Assembly: GCA_028689545.1 (NCBI GenBank)
Contig: JAQVCX010000002.1
Span: 38,157-102,156 of the forward strand
Direction: 5' to 3'
Origin: Parabacteroides sp.
GTDB taxonomy: Bacteria > Bacteroidota > Bacteroidia > Bacteroidales > Tannerellaceae
DNA: 64,000 nt
Both the position numbers and the translations under genes were made by a program. Position 1 is the first letter of the stretch; each line of letters begins with the position of its first letter. This document shows positions 7,795 through 17,204 of this stretch, one piece after another. The notes beneath the pieces are model-generated. The model ran no database searches. It saw nothing but the letters and a program-made list of their open reading frames with translations, and was not told the DNA's origin.

Positions 7795-9291
7795 TTAGAA
7801 AGGCCCAGGAATTGTTTGAGAGATCGTATCCGGCGGTGTTATGGGCAATTTGAAGCTGAAGGTAGAACCTTTCCCTTCCTCCGAGTTCACCCAGATGGTA
7901 CCTCCCATGGCGGTGACCAGTCCTTTACAGATCGAAAGCCCTAACCCGGTGCCCGGTTGAAATTCGTTCAATTGCACGAATCGCTCGAAGATATGCCCCA
8001 GTTTATCTTTCGGGATGCCGCTGCCTGTATCAGACACGTAAAATTGCACGCTGACGGGATACAGCGATTGGTATCCGAAATGAATCTCCCCTTTCTCCGT
8101 ATATCGGAGGGCGTTAGAGAGTAGTTTTCGCAAGATCAGCATAAGTTTATGCTTATCCGTGTGAAGGGACATGTCCGGGGAAGCATCCAAGATTAACCGG
8201 ACGTTCTTGGATATTCGTGGAGAGATGCACTCGTATACATCGTGCATGATTGCGAACGGATTCGTGTCCTCGTAGGACCAATTGATCGTGTTGGACTCTA
8301 TCCTGGACATCTCAAGCGTGTCATTGATCAATTCGAGCAAAGCCGTGTTATTCTCCTTAATCAAGGAAATATACTGCTCGCGCATTTCCGGATCATCTTC
8401 CAGCCCTAACATATCGGAGAAGCCGACGATGGCGTTTAGCGGAGTCCGTATCTCGTGCGTCATATTTGCCAGAAACGTGGATTTCAACATGGAAAGATCC
8501 TTGGATTTCTGATGATCCGCGACAGCTAGCTCGTCATTTTCCTTTTCGATGATGCTACCTATAATGAGGTGTGGGGTGCCGTTTTTATCAAGGTCCATGC
8601 CTTTGCCCGATACTTCATACATCTTATAAGTCCCCTCTTGGTTCTTTAGGTGGAAGGTGACGTTGTGAGACGCTAGTTTCTCGTCCCGGATTTTATTGAA
8701 CAGATAGAAGAAGTCCAAACTGTCCTCGGGTTTGCGTACGGATGATAAGGCCCTGCATATGAATCTGTTTTTATCTAATAAAGTATTGGTCGTGCCGTAG
8801 AACTGAAAACAACGGTTGCAATATTTCCGGTCGCAAGTAGAGAAACGGTCGAAGCTGAATGAGTAAGCGGCTAATTTACCGTCTTCCAGCGCTTGCCGCA
8901 TCAATATCCGGCTCTCGCTCAATTGTCCCATCAATAGTTTGTTCTCCCTGTCAGTCTCTTTTTCTCCTTGTTGCGTAAGCCAAAGCGCATACCCGCTAAG
9001 TCCCTGTTCTTCGGTATAGACAGGTTCTACCTTGAACGTGACGGGTTCATCGCATACGATCGCGTCTCCTTTTTTTAGGGAAGACTTCAATGAATCGTTC
9101 AGTACAACATTATTAAAAAGGTGGTCTATAATAAAGTCATGCTTATCCGCCAAGGAGAAATGAGCGAACATCGCCTTGTTCAAGTCAATCAGACTTCCTT
9201 CCGCATCGTAGATAGCCCCTCCTAAAGGACAGGAATAGAATGTGTTTGAAAGTAAAGCCTTGGAAATATTTGGATCTATCACTGTTGACAT
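7795..9291 (-). CDS. PAS-type sensor histidine kinase, no receiver domain
   Basis: The protein has 498 residues and no obvious transmembrane helix, so it is probably cytosolic. The N-terminal ~110 residues look PAS-like (GGAIYDAEGSLIDLNKAM). A second sensor region spans about 125-250 and contains a cysteine cluster: C153, C158, C161 and C179. The H-box is MTHEIRTPLNAIVGF with His279. The ATPase domain shows the N box (LLSNALRYTEKG), G1 (DTGSGIP) and G2 (GTGLGLSICKG). No receiver or DNA-binding domain is attached and no response regulator is adjacent, so the partner is unknown. It lies between proA and argF'. The cysteines suggest a redox or metal input; this is inference. Confidence 0.88.
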   Translation of the reverse strand: MSTVIDPNISKALLSNTFYSCPLGGAIYDAEGSLIDLNKAMFAHFSLADKHDFIIDHLFNNVVLNDSLKSSLKKGDAIVCDEPVTFKVEPVYTEEQGLSGYALWLTQQGEKETDRENKLLMGQLSESRILMRQALEDGKLAAYSFSFDRFSTCDRKYCNRCFQFYGTTNTLLDKNRFICRALSSVRKPEDSLDFFYLFNKIRDEKLASHNVTFHLKNQEGTYKMYEVSGKGMDLDKNGTPHLIIGSIIEKENDELAVADHQKSKDLSMLKSTFLANMTHEIRTPLNAIVGFSDMLGLEDDPEMREQYISLIKENNTALLELINDTLEMSRIESNTINWSYEDTNPFAIMHDVYECISPRISKNVRLILDASPDMSLHTDKHKLMLILRKLLSNALRYTEKGEIHFGYQSLYPVSVQFYVSDTGSGIPKDKLGHIFERFVQLNEFQPGTGLGLSICKGLVTAMGGTIWVNSEEGKGSTFSFKLPITPPDTISQTIPGPF

Positions 9292-9332
9292 ATTTGTTTA
9301 GATTTAAATGTTGTTCGATACAAGCGAGTTAC

Positions 9333-10580
9333 CTATATTCTTATCTGTCCATCTCCCTCAATGATATATTTATAGGTTGTTATTTCGGGAAGCGCCATCG
9401 GCCCTCGGGCATGTAGCTTTTGGGTACTGATGCCTATCTCTGCCCCGAATCCGAATTGCGCGCCATCTGTAAAGGCGGTAGATACGTTCGCGTATACACA
9501 AGCGGCATCTACCAATTGCTGGAAGCGCCGGATGGTCTCCGGATCTTCGCTGATAATGCTTTCGCTATGTTTTGAGCCGTAGCGGGCGATATGTGCCAGG
9601 GCCGCGTCGAAAGAATATACGGTACGGATACTCATTTTGTAATCGAGGAACTCGGTACCGAAACTGTTCTCGTCAGCGTGCTGTAAAAGCGTCTCCGGAT
9701 AATGTCCCGCTAGAGCGGCATAAGCCGGTTCGTCCGCATAGATGGTTACATGGCTGTCCGGAAGCTTTCCGCAGATATGCGGAAGATCGGATAGACGTTC
9801 TTGGTGGATGATTAAGCAATCCAAGGCATTACATACACTCACCCTCCGTGTTTTCGCGTTGTTTACGATCTCACGTCCCTTGTCTTTGTCTCCATAGCTA
9901 TCGAAATAGGTATGACAGATACCCGCGCCTGTCTCGATCACCGGAACTTTCGCATGCTCCCGTACGAAGTGGATCAAGGAGCTACTTCCGCGAGGGATGA
10001 TCAAGTCTACCAGACCTACGGCATTCAGCAGTTCGGTTGTCGCTTCGCGGTCGGGTGGAAGCAGGGTACAGACGGCCGGGTCTATACCCTCCCGTTCCAA
10101 TACCCGATGAATGATATGGACTAAGGCGCGGTTGGAGCTATCCGCATCCGAACCTCCTTTCAGTACACAAGCGTTACCACTTTTGAAGCAAAGCGAGAAT
10201 ACATCGAACGTCACATTCGGACGTGCCTCATAGATAACGCCGATAACACCGAAAGGAACTGTCACCTTTCGTATCCGCATCCCGTTGGGACGGATCGTTT
10301 CGCTCAGCGTTTTGCCGAGCGGGGAGGGGAGAGTCGCTACGTTTCTCATATCCCCTGCGATACCTTCGAGGCGTTCGACCGTCAGTTTCAGGCGGTCGTA
10401 TTTCGGGTTGGCCGGGTCCATGCGGGCGAGGTCTTCGGCATTGGCCGTCAGGATCTGTTCGCTGTGCGCGACTAACTCTGCTGCCGCTTCCGTGAGGATG
10501 CGATTTGTCGTGTCATCACTCAGCGATAAGAGTGAACGGGATGCGCGAACGGTTTGTTCTAATAGTTTATTTATACTCAT
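9333..10580 (-). CDS. proA: Glutamate-5-semialdehyde dehydrogenase (gamma-glutamyl phosphate reductase)
   Basis: This 415-residue enzyme performs the second step of proline synthesis, the NADPH-dependent reduction of gamma-glutamyl phosphate. Family motifs include [27 protein letters not shown] (cofactor region) and the catalytic cysteine in [10 protein letters not shown]. The C-terminal [15 protein letters not shown] is also typical. Its start overlaps the end of the upstream membrane-protein gene by 14 bp, which implies translational coupling in the order proB, membrane protein, proA. Confidence 0.96.
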   Translation of the reverse strand: MSINKLLEQTVRASRSLLSLSDDTTNRILTEAAAELVAHSEQILTANAEDLARMDPANPKYDRLKLTVERLEGIAGDMRNVATLPSPLGKTLSETIRPNGMRIRKVTVPFGVIGVIYEARPNVTFDVFSLCFKSGNACVLKGGSDADSSNRALVHIIHRVLEREGIDPAVCTLLPPDREATTELLNAVGLVDLIIPRGSSSLIHFVREHAKVPVIETGAGICHTYFDSYGDKDKGREIVNNAKTRRVSVCNALDCLIIHQERLSDLPHICGKLPDSHVTIYADEPAYAALAGHYPETLLQHADENSFGTEFLDYKMSIRTVYSFDAALAHIARYGSKHSESIISEDPETIRRFQQLVDAACVYANVSTAFTDGAQFGFGAEIGISTQKLHARGPMALPEITTYKYIIEGDGQIRI

Positions 10581-10986
10581 ACTCTTGAATGTGTTTAGAT
10601 TTGACGGTATCCTTTCCGAGTACCAGGAGAAGCCCGATAACGAAACTGATACCCCAGTTCATCAACTGACCGCCTGCCAGCGGATGCCCAAACAGCAGGA
10701 AGCCGTTTACGATTCCTCCTATCAAGAACAACAACAGGCTTATCCAGCAAAAGGCATAGTTGGCAACATACCTGCGGATAGTCAGACAGATAGCCGAGAT
10801 GACAAGTAGGCAACAAACGGCAATCAAGCTATATGCGGCTATCTTTAACCCCTCGGGAGATGCGGTTATGGGAAGTCCCAGATCCAGTTTATCCCCCTGT
10901 ATCAAGAGGGTAACACCTCCCATACCTCTAAGCAGTCCCACTACAATCATGAGGACGGATGCGAATGTCAACCAATACTTTTTCAT
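10567..10986 (-). CDS. Small four-helix membrane protein between proB and proA
   Basis: I do not recognise a family. The 139 residues contain four hydrophobic helices (about residues 4-27, 47-70, 74-97 and 107-123), with a charged TIRRYV loop between helices 2 and 3. It sits 17 nt after proB and overlaps proA by 14 bp, so it is a real member of the operon. A link to amino acid transport or sensing is only a guess from context. Confidence 0.75.
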   Translation of the reverse strand: MKKYWLTFASVLMIVVGLLRGMGGVTLLIQGDKLDLGLPITASPEGLKIAAYSLIAVCCLLVISAICLTIRRYVANYAFCWISLLLFLIGGIVNGFLLFGHPLAGGQLMNWGISFVIGLLLVLGKDTVKSKHIQEYEYK

Positions 10987-11003
10987 ACTCTTCTCTGTTT
11001 AGT

Positions 11004-12077
11004 TTAATCCAAATATAAATAGTCGTAATGTATCAACGGTTTCATGTCCCGGTGGCCTATCAGACAGATCGCTTCCCGGCTGTCGTAGGCGGCACAACCC
11101 ACACCTAACTGCGTACCTTCCTGGTTGATAATCTTTACAATGTCGTCTTTCTCAAATTCTCCGGCAATACGCGTGACGCCAACCAGCAGGATACTGGTAG
11201 CTTTCGGTCCCAGCAAAGCCTCTTCCGCCCCCTTGTTGATATGTATCTCCCCTTTAGCGAAGCCCTCGGAATGAGCGATCCATTTCTTTACGCTGCTGAC
11301 GGGTTTCGGGGCCGGAATGAAACGAGTGCAGACCGTGTCGCTATCCGTCGCCAATAACAGCGGAAGGATATTCTCCTTCTTGCCGTTGGCGATGATAACC
11401 GCTATGCCCTCGTCCGCCACTTTTTGGGCGATATGGCATTTCGTCAACATACCTCCCCGGCCAAAGGATGATTGGCTAGTCTGTATATATTCCGACAAGT
11501 CCGTTTTCCCACATTCTATTTCCCGGATCACGGAACTATCCGGATCCGAAGGATTTCCATTGTAAATCCCGTCTATATTGCTGAGGATTACCAAGACATC
11601 CATTCCCATCATCGTAGCGATCAAGCCGGATAACTCATCATTATCCGTGAACATCAGCTCGGTTACGGATATCGTGTCATTCTCGTTCACGATCGGGATC
11701 ACCCTGTTTTCCAGCATCACCTCCATGCAATGCTTCTGGTTCAGGTAATGCGTACGGCTCCCGAAATTCTCTTTCGTGGTAAGCACTTGCCCGCACGTCA
11801 TGCCATGCTCCCGGAACAATTCGTAATACCGGTTGATCAGCTTGGCCTGTCCTACCGCCGAATACAGTTGCCGGGCCGATACGGAATCCAGCTTTTTGCC
11901 GGCCTTTATCTCGCTTCGCCCGGAAGCCACGGCTCCGGAGGAGATCAAGACGATCTCCATACCTTGCCGATGCAAGTCCGCTACTTGGTCTACCAACGCG
12001 GACATGCGGGTGATATCTAGCGTCCCATCCTTACGGGTCAGGACATTGCTTCCTATTTTTACAGCGATACGCTTCAT
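11004..12077 (-). CDS. proB: Glutamate 5-kinase
   Basis: This 357-residue enzyme phosphorylates the gamma-carboxyl of glutamate, the first committed and usually proline-inhibited step of proline synthesis. The amino acid kinase domain begins KIGSNVLT, carries ISSGAVASGR and NENDTISV, and has the GRGGMLTKCHIAQ loop that binds substrate. The C-terminal ~85 residues form a PUA domain. The catalytic order proB-proA is kept, with one small membrane gene between them. Confidence 0.96.
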   Translation of the reverse strand: MKRIAVKIGSNVLTRKDGTLDITRMSALVDQVADLHRQGMEIVLISSGAVASGRSEIKAGKKLDSVSARQLYSAVGQAKLINRYYELFREHGMTCGQVLTTKENFGSRTHYLNQKHCMEVMLENRVIPIVNENDTISVTELMFTDNDELSGLIATMMGMDVLVILSNIDGIYNGNPSDPDSSVIREIECGKTDLSEYIQTSQSSFGRGGMLTKCHIAQKVADEGIAVIIANGKKENILPLLLATDSDTVCTRFIPAPKPVSSVKKWIAHSEGFAKGEIHINKGAEEALLGPKATSILLVGVTRIAGEFEKDDIVKIINQEGTQLGVGCAAYDSREAICLIGHRDMKPLIHYDYLYLD

Positions 12078-12093
12078 TCATAAATCCCCCATC

Positions 12094-13749
12094 TTATTTC
12101 TTGTCTTTATCCCGGATCTCTACCCGGCGGATCTTTCCGCTGATCGTCTTTGGTAGCTCATCCACGAACTCTACGACACGGGGATATTTGTAAGGAGCGG
12201 TGACACGTTTCACGTGATTTTGCAATTCCTTGATCAAGGCATCGCCCGCTTTATCCTTATAATCCTTCGCCAATACGATCGTGGCCTTTACTACCTGTCC
12301 GCGGATCTCGTCGGGGACACCGGTGATGGCGCATTCCACTACGGCCGGGTGAGTCATCAAGGCACTTTCCACCTCGAACGGCCCGATACGATAGCCGGAA
12401 CTCTTGATCACGTCGTCCGCACGGCCAACGAACCATAAGTAACCATCCTCGTCGCGCCAAGCCACGTCTCCCGTGTAATACAGCCCGTCGTGCCAAGCTT
12501 CCCGTGTACGTTCCGCGTCTCGGTAATATTCTTTGAATAACCCGATTGGCTTGCCATTTGTTGTGTGGATCACGATCTGTCCTTGCTCGCCATCCTCCGC
12601 GCGGCTTCCGTCCGGACGCAATAGATCGACATCGTATTGCGGGTTGGGAACACCCATAGAGCCCGGTTTCGGCTCCATCCACGGGAAAGTGGCGACTGTC
12701 AGCGTAGTCTCCGTCTGTCCGAAGCCTTCCATCAACTTAATGCCGGTCAGCTTATAGAACGTGTCGAATACGGCGGGGTTCAGGGCCTCGCCGGCGATCG
12801 TGCAATATTGAAGGGATGACAGATCGTATTTAGTCATATCCTCGCGGATCAAGAAACGGAAGATCGTAGGGGGAGCGCAAAGCGAGGTGATCCGGTAATC
12901 CTGTATCATCTGTAGCATATCCGCGGGTGTGAATTTCTCGTGATCGTAGACAAATACGGTGGCTCCGGCTATCCATTGCCCATATAGCTTACCCCAAACC
13001 GCCTTGCCCCAGCCCGTATCGGCGATCGTTAGGTGAAGGCTGTCCTTATGCAAGTTGTGCCAGAAACTGCCGGTTACGATATGCCCCAGCGGATACGTGA
13101 AGTCGTGAGCCACCATCTTGGGGTTTCCGGTCGTACCGGAGGTGAAATACATCAAGGAGATATCGTCATTGCTATTCGGGTGAGACGGGCGGACGAAGGG
13201 AGCGGCGTTTTGGATACCCTGTTGGAAATCCTCGAAACCTTCCGGTATTTCGGGTCCTACGGATACGACGCTTTTTACGGTCGGCGAATCCGGTAAAGCC
13301 TCTATGATATGTTTCGTGATCACCTCTTCTCCGGCGCAAACGATCATCTTGATATCGGCGGCGTTCGCACGGTAAACGATATCTTTCTTGGTCAGTAAGT
13401 GTGTAGCCGGTATCACGACAGCCCCTAGTTTATGTAATGCGATGATAGAGAACCAGAACTCATAACGACGTTTCAGTATCAGCATCACCATATCGCCATG
13501 GCCGATTCCCAAGGATTGGAAATAAGAAGCCGTCTGGTCCGTATACCGTTTCAAGTCGGCAAACGTGAAATCGATATGCTCTCCATGATCGTTTGTCCAA
13601 CATAACGCTTTCTTATCCGGTTCTTCCTCTGCCCATGCGTCTACCACATCATATCCGAAGTTGAAGTTCTCCGGGACCTTGATCTTGAAGTTTTTAATAA
13701 AATCCTCTTGCGACTCAAACGTCGTTTTATCTATAAATCTTTCTAACAT
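12094..13749 (-). CDS. AMP-forming acyl-CoA synthetase (acetyl-CoA synthetase-like)
   Basis: This 551-residue ANL-superfamily ligase activates a carboxylate to acyl-AMP and then the CoA thioester. The P-loop is [16 protein letters not shown]. The A5 motif is GFGQTETT, the adenylate-binding motif [14 protein letters not shown], the hinge [18 protein letters not shown], and the catalytic lysine lies in [12 protein letters not shown]. It is shorter than classical Acs and resembles the medium-chain/AMP-binding group, so the acid substrate is uncertain. It is next to the XRE-cupin gene; I recall this pairing in Bacteroides, which would make that gene a candidate regulator. Confidence 0.88.
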   Translation of the reverse strand: MLERFIDKTTFESQEDFIKNFKIKVPENFNFGYDVVDAWAEEEPDKKALCWTNDHGEHIDFTFADLKRYTDQTASYFQSLGIGHGDMVMLILKRRYEFWFSIIALHKLGAVVIPATHLLTKKDIVYRANAADIKMIVCAGEEVITKHIIEALPDSPTVKSVVSVGPEIPEGFEDFQQGIQNAAPFVRPSHPNSNDDISLMYFTSGTTGNPKMVAHDFTYPLGHIVTGSFWHNLHKDSLHLTIADTGWGKAVWGKLYGQWIAGATVFVYDHEKFTPADMLQMIQDYRITSLCAPPTIFRFLIREDMTKYDLSSLQYCTIAGEALNPAVFDTFYKLTGIKLMEGFGQTETTLTVATFPWMEPKPGSMGVPNPQYDVDLLRPDGSRAEDGEQGQIVIHTTNGKPIGLFKEYYRDAERTREAWHDGLYYTGDVAWRDEDGYLWFVGRADDVIKSSGYRIGPFEVESALMTHPAVVECAITGVPDEIRGQVVKATIVLAKDYKDKAGDALIKELQNHVKRVTAPYKYPRVVEFVDELPKTISGKIRRVEIRDKDKK

Positions 13750-13758
13750 AAGTTGTTT

Positions 13759-13845
13759 GATTTATGATTTATGATTTATGACTTATGGAGTGCGGTGCGA
13801 GATCCATAAATCGTAAATCATAAATCAAAATTCATAAATCATAAG
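13759..13845. repeat. ATTTATG-type inverted repeat cluster
   Basis: The heptamer GATTTAT is repeated about three times head to tail, then in inverted orientation after a GC-rich loop (ATCCATAAATC, TAAATCATAAATC). A hairpin with arms of 24-31 nt can form. It fills the 89-bp gap between two minus-strand genes and overlaps the stop codon of the XRE-cupin gene at 13839-13841. The period is 7 bp, so it belongs to a different class from the 22-bp arrays. Confidence 0.7.
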
Positions 13846-14393
13846 ATGATGGCCAAGAAACTGACCTTTTCCCCATCCAGCGCTTTCATGCCATGAGGTA
13901 GCTGTGAGTTAAAATAAATGCTGTCTCCTGCTTCCAAGATCAGATCCTTACCGTTGATCTGTAGCAACAGACGGCCGTTTAATACCATATTATATTCTTG
14001 CCCCGGATGGGAATTGAGATACATCGGCTCATCCTCTGGCTTGGGATGTACGGTTACCAAGAAGGGATCCGCTTTACGTCCGACGAAACCGGCGGCCAAT
14101 GATTGGTACTTATAGGCTTTCGTACGCTCTACGGCAATACCTTTGCCGCCCCGGGTAATAAAGTAGGTACTCATTTTAGGCTCGTCGCCAAACATCAACG
14201 TGGTTAATTCTACGCCATAAGCCTGTGAGATTTGGTGCAATACGCTAACGGAAATATCAACCGTGCCGCTTTCTAGCAGCAAATATTGCTCAGTCTTGAG
14301 ATTGCAGACCTTTGCCATTTCTTCTGGCGTAATCTCCAGTGCGTCCCGTAGTCCGGCTAGACGTTCCGCAATTTGTTGTATCTGTTCGTTCAT
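13839..14393 (-). CDS. XRE family regulator with C-terminal cupin domain
   Basis: The ATG at 14393 gives 184 residues; the track start 17 codons upstream adds a hydrophobic stretch that fits no DNA-binding protein. The N-terminal helix-turn-helix covers about residues 5-62 (LAGLRDALEITPEEMAKVC...LLESGTVDISVSVLHQIS). The C-terminal cupin covers about 105-184, with HPGQEYNMVLNGRLLLQING and the closing LPHGMKAL. This architecture is typical of repressors that sense a small metabolite. It is upstream of the acyl-CoA synthetase gene on the same strand. A -7-like TATCTTTG occurs upstream at about 14424-14431. Confidence 0.85.
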   Translation of the reverse strand: MNEQIQQIAERLAGLRDALEITPEEMAKVCNLKTEQYLLLESGTVDISVSVLHQISQAYGVELTTLMFGDEPKMSTYFITRGGKGIAVERTKAYKYQSLAAGFVGRKADPFLVTVHPKPEDEPMYLNSHPGQEYNMVLNGRLLLQINGKDLILEAGDSIYFNSQLPHGMKALDGEKVSFLAIIL

Positions 14394-14473
14394 TTTGCTG
14401 AAGTTATTGTATTTTATCGCTCCAAAGATAGAAATAAAAAGCAAAAAGTAGGGGGAAACCCTTGTTTTCTTTT

Positions 14474-15166
14474 CTAATTAATAGATGAGGATGGGAGGTC
14501 GGAAGTCGTGACCTGAGCCGCATTCTTCTTTAACCACTCTAATCGGCGCTGGTCTGGGAGGTGTTTTACCTTGAAATGCTCGAATGTCACATTAAATCCA
14601 TCTCCATCGGGACAAGCGGCCATAAACCCAACTTGCACGGGGATATTGTCTTGCAGCCAAGCGTTACGCATAAGGATATATTCCTTATCATCGAATGAGT
14701 AGAAGATCTCCACGGCATCCAATCTGCGGACTGCCTTTATCCATACGTGGGGGATAGCCTTGTCTAAGGTGATGACGCTCCAGTCGGAGGTCTTATGCGT
14801 GACGACCGCGCTTAGGTTGTATTTACCATCCACGAACTCTATACCGGCCTTTATGTAATTTTCATGATTGATACGAAGCATCAGGCCGGCTTGGTCGAAA
14901 CGCTGCTTGTAATCACCCGTTATCTTGACTTTCACCTCGAACTCGCCCCCGTAAGTCGCATAATAGAAAGGGGCGTCGTCTACCGTAAACCCATAATGGG
15001 AAATCCTCCAGTAGTCGCTTTGGGGAGTGACCTGCATGGAGAGCGACTTGTCTTTAATCTCCCATCGCTCCGGCTCGTTGAACCATTGCATCTTATCCAA
15101 CGATTGCGTCCAGCCGAATTGTAAAGAGGCGACAATAACAAAACTCAGTAATACTAATTTTCTCAT
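14474..15166 (-). CDS. Secreted DUF1349 (concanavalin-like) protein
   Basis: The 230-residue protein has a signal peptide (MRKLVLLSFVIVASLQFGWTQS). The body matches DUF1349 as I recall it: a beta-sandwich with WRISHYGFTVDDAPFYYATYGGEFEVKVKITGD-type strands, a QAGLMLRI segment and a GFMAACPDGDGFNVTFEHF segment near the end. Such domains occur alone or at the C-terminus of glycosidases, where they contact sugars. Substrate and role are unknown. It is transcribed divergently from P5C dehydrogenase and has its own -7 element. Confidence 0.8.
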   Translation of the reverse strand: MRKLVLLSFVIVASLQFGWTQSLDKMQWFNEPERWEIKDKSLSMQVTPQSDYWRISHYGFTVDDAPFYYATYGGEFEVKVKITGDYKQRFDQAGLMLRINHENYIKAGIEFVDGKYNLSAVVTHKTSDWSVITLDKAIPHVWIKAVRRLDAVEIFYSFDDKEYILMRNAWLQDNIPVQVGFMAACPDGDGFNVTFEHFKVKHLPDQRRLEWLKKNAAQVTTSDLPSSSIN

Positions 15167-15228
15167 TTCACTTTTAATTTAGTTGCATTCTCTTTCCGTA
15201 AGTGATAATGTGTTTAACCTTACCTCCA

Positions 15229-15236
15229 CAAAGGTA
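15229..15236 (-). promoter_or_regulatory. -7 element for the DUF1349 gene
   Basis: The minus strand reads TACCTTTG, 62 nt before the start. The upstream half-site is not a clean TTTG. Confidence 0.45.
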
Positions 15237-15375
15237 ACATGTTCTTATAGATCGCACAATGCGGTTGTCTTTGGTTGATATATATTAACGTTTATGTGCC
15301 TCTGTTTTAAAATAAATTCGCTATGTTTACCGCATAAAGTTTCATTGAATAACCATTTAAATAATCTGAAGTATT

Positions 15376-17007
15376 ATGGATAATGCTATTTTTAGATTTC
15401 CTAAACCCATTAATGAGCCGGTAAAGGCGTATGCTCTCGGATCAAGTGAAAAAGCATCCTTAAAGAAAGCGTTGGCTGAGATTAGTTCCGAGGAATGGGA
15501 TATTCCTTTGGTAATTGGCGGAAAGGAGATCCGTACGGGTAATACGGGTAAGGTCGTCATGCCTCATGATCATCATCATGTGTTGGGCACTTACCATAAG
15601 GCGGGCGAGAAAGAGGTGCAAATGGCTATCGACGCCGCTATGAAAGCGCATAAGGAATGGTCCGAGCTTCCATGGGTGGAACGTGCGTCCATTATGCTTC
15701 GCGTGGCTGAGTTGTTGGCTACGAAATATCGTTATATGCTGAACGCCTCGGTTATGTTGGGGCAAAGTAAGAATCCGTTCCAGGCGGAGATCGACGCTCC
15801 TTGCGAATTGATCGACTTCTTGCGTTTCAGCACCTTCTACGCTAGCCAGGTGTATGCCGACCAGCCCTATTCCGAGACGGGGATTTTGAATCGTATGGAA
15901 TACCGTGCCTTGGAGGGTTTCGTGTTCTCGCTCACGCCGTTCAACTTCACGTCGATCGCTTCCAACCTGAATATGGCTCCGGCTATGATGGGTAACGTGG
16001 CGGTATGGAAACCGTCTACTACGGCGATCCATTCGAACTATTTCTTGATGAAAGTATTCCAAGAGGCCGGCTTGCCCGATGGCGTAGTGAATTTCATCCC
16101 GGGGCAGGGTAGCGTGATCGGTAAGGTGATTACGAGTAGCAGTGATTTGGCGGGATTCCACTTTACGGGCTCTACCTCTACGTTCAATACCTTGTGGCGC
16201 CAGATCGGGGAGAACTTGGGGCATTATAAATCGTATCCCAAGATCGTAGGCGAGACCGGTGGCAAGAACTTTATCTTCGTTCATCCCTCGGCTCCGGCGT
16301 TGGATGTGGCTACCGCTATCGTACGTGGCGCGTTCGAGTATCAAGGGCAGAAGTGCTCGGCTGGCTCTCGGGCTTATATCCCGGCTTCGCTCTGGAAAGA
16401 GGTGAAAGATTACGTGGGCGATATGCTGAAAGAGATCAAGATGGGCGACGTGCAGGATTTCTCGAACTTCGTCAATGCCGTGATCGATGAGGCTTCGTTC
16501 GATAATATCATGAGTTATATCGATTACGCGAAACAGTCGCCAGACGCGGAGGTGATCTTTGGCGGTAAGGGGGATAAGTCGGTTGGTTATTTCGTGGAGC
16601 CGACGGTTATCCAGACTACCGATCCGATGTTCAAGAGCATGGTAGAGGAGATCTTCGGGCCGGTGATTACGATCTATGTATATGACGACGCTAAATATGA
16701 GGAGACGCTCGAACTTTGCGACCGTACCTCTCCGTACGGATTGACGGGTTCTATTTTCGCCCGCGACCGTTACGCGATCGATAAGGCATTCAATACCTTG
16801 CGTTATTCGGCCGGTAATTTCTATATAAACGATAAGCCGACTGGCGCTGTGATCGCCCAGCAACCGTTTGGCGGTTCTCGTTCGTCGGGAACGAACGACA
16901 AGGCGGGGGGTCCGTTGAACTTGATTCGCTGGACAAATCCTCGTTGTATCAAGGAATGCTTGGTTCCTCCTACGAGCTACGGGTATCCGTTCTTGGGTGA
17001 GAAATAA
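15376..17007 (+). CDS. pruA: L-glutamate gamma-semialdehyde (1-pyrroline-5-carboxylate) dehydrogenase
   Basis: This 543-residue aldehyde dehydrogenase is the second step of proline breakdown, oxidising glutamate semialdehyde to glutamate with NAD+. It shows the stand-alone P5CDH pattern: SLTPFNFTSIASNLNMAP, FTGSTSTFNTLW, VGETGGKNF with the general-base Glu, and the nucleophile in YQGQKCSAGSRAY. It ends with QQPFGGSRSSGTNDKAGG. Proline dehydrogenase follows 197 bp downstream, so the two split PutA activities form a catabolic pair opposite the minus-strand proline-synthesis genes. Confidence 0.95.
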   Translation: MDNAIFRFPKPINEPVKAYALGSSEKASLKKALAEISSEEWDIPLVIGGKEIRTGNTGKVVMPHDHHHVLGTYHKAGEKEVQMAIDAAMKAHKEWSELPWVERASIMLRVAELLATKYRYMLNASVMLGQSKNPFQAEIDAPCELIDFLRFSTFYASQVYADQPYSETGILNRMEYRALEGFVFSLTPFNFTSIASNLNMAPAMMGNVAVWKPSTTAIHSNYFLMKVFQEAGLPDGVVNFIPGQGSVIGKVITSSSDLAGFHFTGSTSTFNTLWRQIGENLGHYKSYPKIVGETGGKNFIFVHPSAPALDVATAIVRGAFEYQGQKCSAGSRAYIPASLWKEVKDYVGDMLKEIKMGDVQDFSNFVNAVIDEASFDNIMSYIDYAKQSPDAEVIFGGKGDKSVGYFVEPTVIQTTDPMFKSMVEEIFGPVITIYVYDDAKYEETLELCDRTSPYGLTGSIFARDRYAIDKAFNTLRYSAGNFYINDKPTGAVIAQQPFGGSRSSGTNDKAGGPLNLIRWTNPRCIKECLVPPTSYGYPFLGEK

Positions 17008-17050
17008 TTTCTTGATTTATTAACTTTGACAGCTAGCATATGGGCATGAT

Positions 17051-17159
17051 ATGGAACACGGATGACACGGAGCACACGGATAACACGGATTATATAACGG
17101 ATGACACGGATTATATATTATCTGTGTCATCCGTGTGCTCCGTGTAGTCCGTGTTCCAT
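17051..17159. repeat. ACACGGAT-type long inverted repeat
   Basis: About 40 bp beginning ATGGAACACGGA is repeated in inverted form ending TCCGTGTTCCAT, with roughly 36 of 40 positions matching. Inside each arm ACACGGA recurs at a step of about 9 bp. The loop is TATATA-rich. It lies between the proline-catabolic genes, after the P5CDH stop, and could form a very stable hairpin affecting expression of the second gene. Similar CCGTGT repeats are, as I recall, scattered through Bacteroidota genomes. Confidence 0.8.
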
Positions 17160-17204
17160 AAAGTACCCTAGCGGTGGATGCTGTAACCTTTATCTATATA
17201 CGAC

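Noticed and set aside
15460-16863. 467-residue minus-strand ORF opposite P5C dehydrogenase
   Set aside because: It is an antisense shadow of a well-recognised enzyme, with no family motif of its own.
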